From: Alistipes sp.
GTDB lineage: Bacteria; Bacteroidota; Bacteroidia; Bacteroidales; Rikenellaceae
DNA length: 14,850 nt
Reading direction: 5' to 3'
Assembly: GCA_017391185.1 (NCBI GenBank)
Contig: JAFOZN010000221.1
Location: 1-14,850, forward strand
Made by a program: the position numbers and the translations under genes. Shown one piece after another: positions 13,797-14,850 of this stretch (its first letter is position 1; each line of letters opens with the position of its first letter). A model generated the notes under the pieces. It did not search any database. It saw only the letters and a list, made by a program, of their open reading frames with translations, and was not told the DNA's origin.

Positions 13797-14579
13797 TTAA
13801 TATACATGAACACTTGCGCCTTGCGCCGCAGGCAGATAATTGATGCCATACCAACACATCTGCAAAAGCAAGAACGAGAATAAAAGCAACGCAAACGTCA
13901 GATTCTGATCCTTGACATGAGGGCGCATATGCAGATACAAAAGATAACTGAGCCATGTAGCCGCAGCCCACGTCTCCTTAGGATCCCAAGTCCAATAATC
14001 GCCCCATGCCTCCTTAGCCCACAGAGCACCCATTACCATACCAAGGGTAAGGAATGACCAACCGATTCTCACCAAATTATCACACACCCTAAGCTCTTCA
14101 TCAGAAGCCTGTTTGGGGCTCTTACGTAGCCATAAATAGAGTGCAAACAAGGTCACTGCACCCATCATGGCATAGGCAAACATATAGACTATTACGTGAG
14201 GCACAAACCACGGGCTCTGCAGAGCAGGCATCAGAGTTTTGCTATGGATTTCGGGCTTAAAGAGGTTGATACAGATAAAAACTACGGACATCATAGTACC
14301 GAAGCTCAAAATCCACTTATATCGCCAACGCAGATAGACAACCACACCCGCCACAGACAGGAAAAACGAGTACCACAATCGAGTCTCGCCCATTGTACGC
14401 ATCGGCGGACGCTCCAAAGCGATCCACATACCTACGATATAGGCAAAAAAGATCACAGATCCCATAATCGACAACACAGCAGCATGCCAACACTTCTGGG
14501 ATTTAAACGCTACCACAGCACCAGCCACCCAACAGAGGATAGAAGCAATGGCGTAGTATATCAATTCATTCCAACTCAT
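13797..14579 (-). CDS. ccsA: Cytochrome c maturation protein CcsA (haem handling)
   Basis: Polytopic inner-membrane partner of ResB/Ccs1 in system II cytochrome c biogenesis; it moves haem to the outer face for attachment to apocytochromes. The 260 residues predict about eight membrane helices. The diagnostic tryptophan-rich WWD motif is WGDYWTWDPKETW at 192-204. Candidate haem-ligand histidines are H128 (VPHVIVYMFAY) and H258 near the C-terminus. It overlaps resB by four bases (ATGA: start at 14579, resB stop at 14578-14576), so translation is coupled. In Bacteroidota the resB-ccsA pair often follows nrfHA (cytochrome c nitrite reductase), which would lie beyond the window's right edge if present here. 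Confidence 0.92.
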   Translation of the reverse strand: MSWNELIYYAIASILCWVAGAVVAFKSQKCWHAAVLSIMGSVIFFAYIVGMWIALERPPMRTMGETRLWYSFFLSVAGVVVYLRWRYKWILSFGTMMSVVFICINLFKPEIHSKTLMPALQSPWFVPHVIVYMFAYAMMGAVTLFALYLWLRKSPKQASDEELRVCDNLVRIGWSFLTLGMVMGALWAKEAWGDYWTWDPKETWAAATWLSYLLYLHMRPHVKDQNLTFALLLFSFLLLQMCWYGINYLPAAQGASVHVY

Positions 14580-14850
14580 CGTTTAGCCTCCTTTCTGCGC
14601 TTAGGCGCAATTTTATCATTTGCAGTTGCAGTCGCGCTTTTGGCATTTCCTATATTATACTTTGCCACCTTACGACCTCCAGCGGTAAGGAACATTACCA
14701 CACCAGCCGCAATGGTAAGCCACAAGGCTACATGCGTCACAGGATACCACCCATCTCGCACACACTCCAGAACGCTATGCGTACTCCAACGACCTCGAGC
14801 ATTATCGTAACCTACCTGATATATCTTCCATGAACCGAGCGTAGCAGGCT
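14576..14850 (-). CDS. resB: Cytochrome c maturation protein ResB/Ccs1, C-terminal fragment (gene runs off window)
   Basis: The reading frame stays open to base 14850, so only the last 90 residues are visible and the true start lies outside the window. The visible part holds the end of the periplasmic domain (GSWKIYQVGYD, RWSTHSVLECVRDGWYP) and one final membrane helix (about VTHVALWLTIAAGVVMFL). A basic cytoplasmic tail rich in Lys, Arg and Ala follows, ending KRRKEAKR. The WKIYQ and VLECVRD blocks match what I know of ResB in Bacteroidota. ResB binds haem and apocytochrome together with CcsA, whose gene overlaps this stop codon. A GTG at 14761 is an internal Val, not the start. Confidence 0.82.
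   Translation of the reverse strand, partial: PATLGSWKIYQVGYDNARGRWSTHSVLECVRDGWYPVTHVALWLTIAAGVVMFLTAGGRKVAKYNIGNAKSATATANDKIAPKRRKEAKR

Noticed and set aside
14576..14761. Short separate membrane protein starting at the GTG at 14761
   Set aside because: The frame stays open to the window edge and the upstream residues match the periplasmic end of ResB, so this is a truncated resB rather than an independent small gene.

Overview
The window reads as ordinary chromosomal DNA from a member of the Bacteroidota, most likely order Bacteroidales. The signs are promoters of the TTG-N19/20-TAnnTTTG type, a TonB-dependent receptor with an N-terminal carboxypeptidase-regulatory-like domain, a split ResB/CcsA cytochrome c maturation system, a DUF6769-like Cys/His-rich protein, and the family-typical ParE and RecQ forms. 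The moderate G+C content and overall gene style would fit a Rikenellaceae-like genome, but that placement is only an impression. There are no insertion sequences, phage genes, CRISPR arrays, tRNAs or rRNAs.

Layout. (1) 1-2120, minus strand: plsC (acyltransferase) followed by parE (topoisomerase IV subunit B, cut by the window edge). (2) 2341-3060, plus: a UlaG-like metallo-hydrolase with a clear promoter, ending at a hairpin shared with the next convergent gene. (3) 3172-5257: a stress or envelope regulatory island. A seven-helix membrane protein (minus) and an ECF sigma factor plus a small two-helix membrane protein (plus) diverge from a 393-base intergenic region. That region carries two nearly identical, mirror-image ECF-type promoters (GTAAC-N16-CGTCTAA) flanking a 108-base imperfect inverted-repeat element. 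(4) 5308-8799, minus: a metal-linked operon in the order PqqD-like protein, Cys/His-rich DUF6769-like protein, TonB-dependent receptor, secreted HMA-domain protein. (5) 8908-12793, plus: recQ, a WRN-like DEDDy 3'-5' exonuclease, and rlmI (23S rRNA m5C methyltransferase), closed by a strong bidirectional hairpin. (6) 12828-14850, minus: resB (C-terminal part only), ccsA, then a secreted GH43 glycosidase 12 bases downstream.

Most interesting points. The mirrored ECF promoters predict that the sigma factor controls both its own operon and the membrane protein; the sigma gene's start lies so close to its promoter that its mRNA would be leaderless or nearly so. The ParE TOPRIM motif reads EGLSAMG where EGDSA is expected, altering the position equivalent to E. 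coli GyrB Asp426. A recQ-exonuclease gene pair recreates, as two proteins, the domain content of eukaryotic WRN. An orphan PqqD-like peptide-binding protein heads a metal-uptake operon next to a very Cys/His-rich protein. None of these could be checked against databases here.
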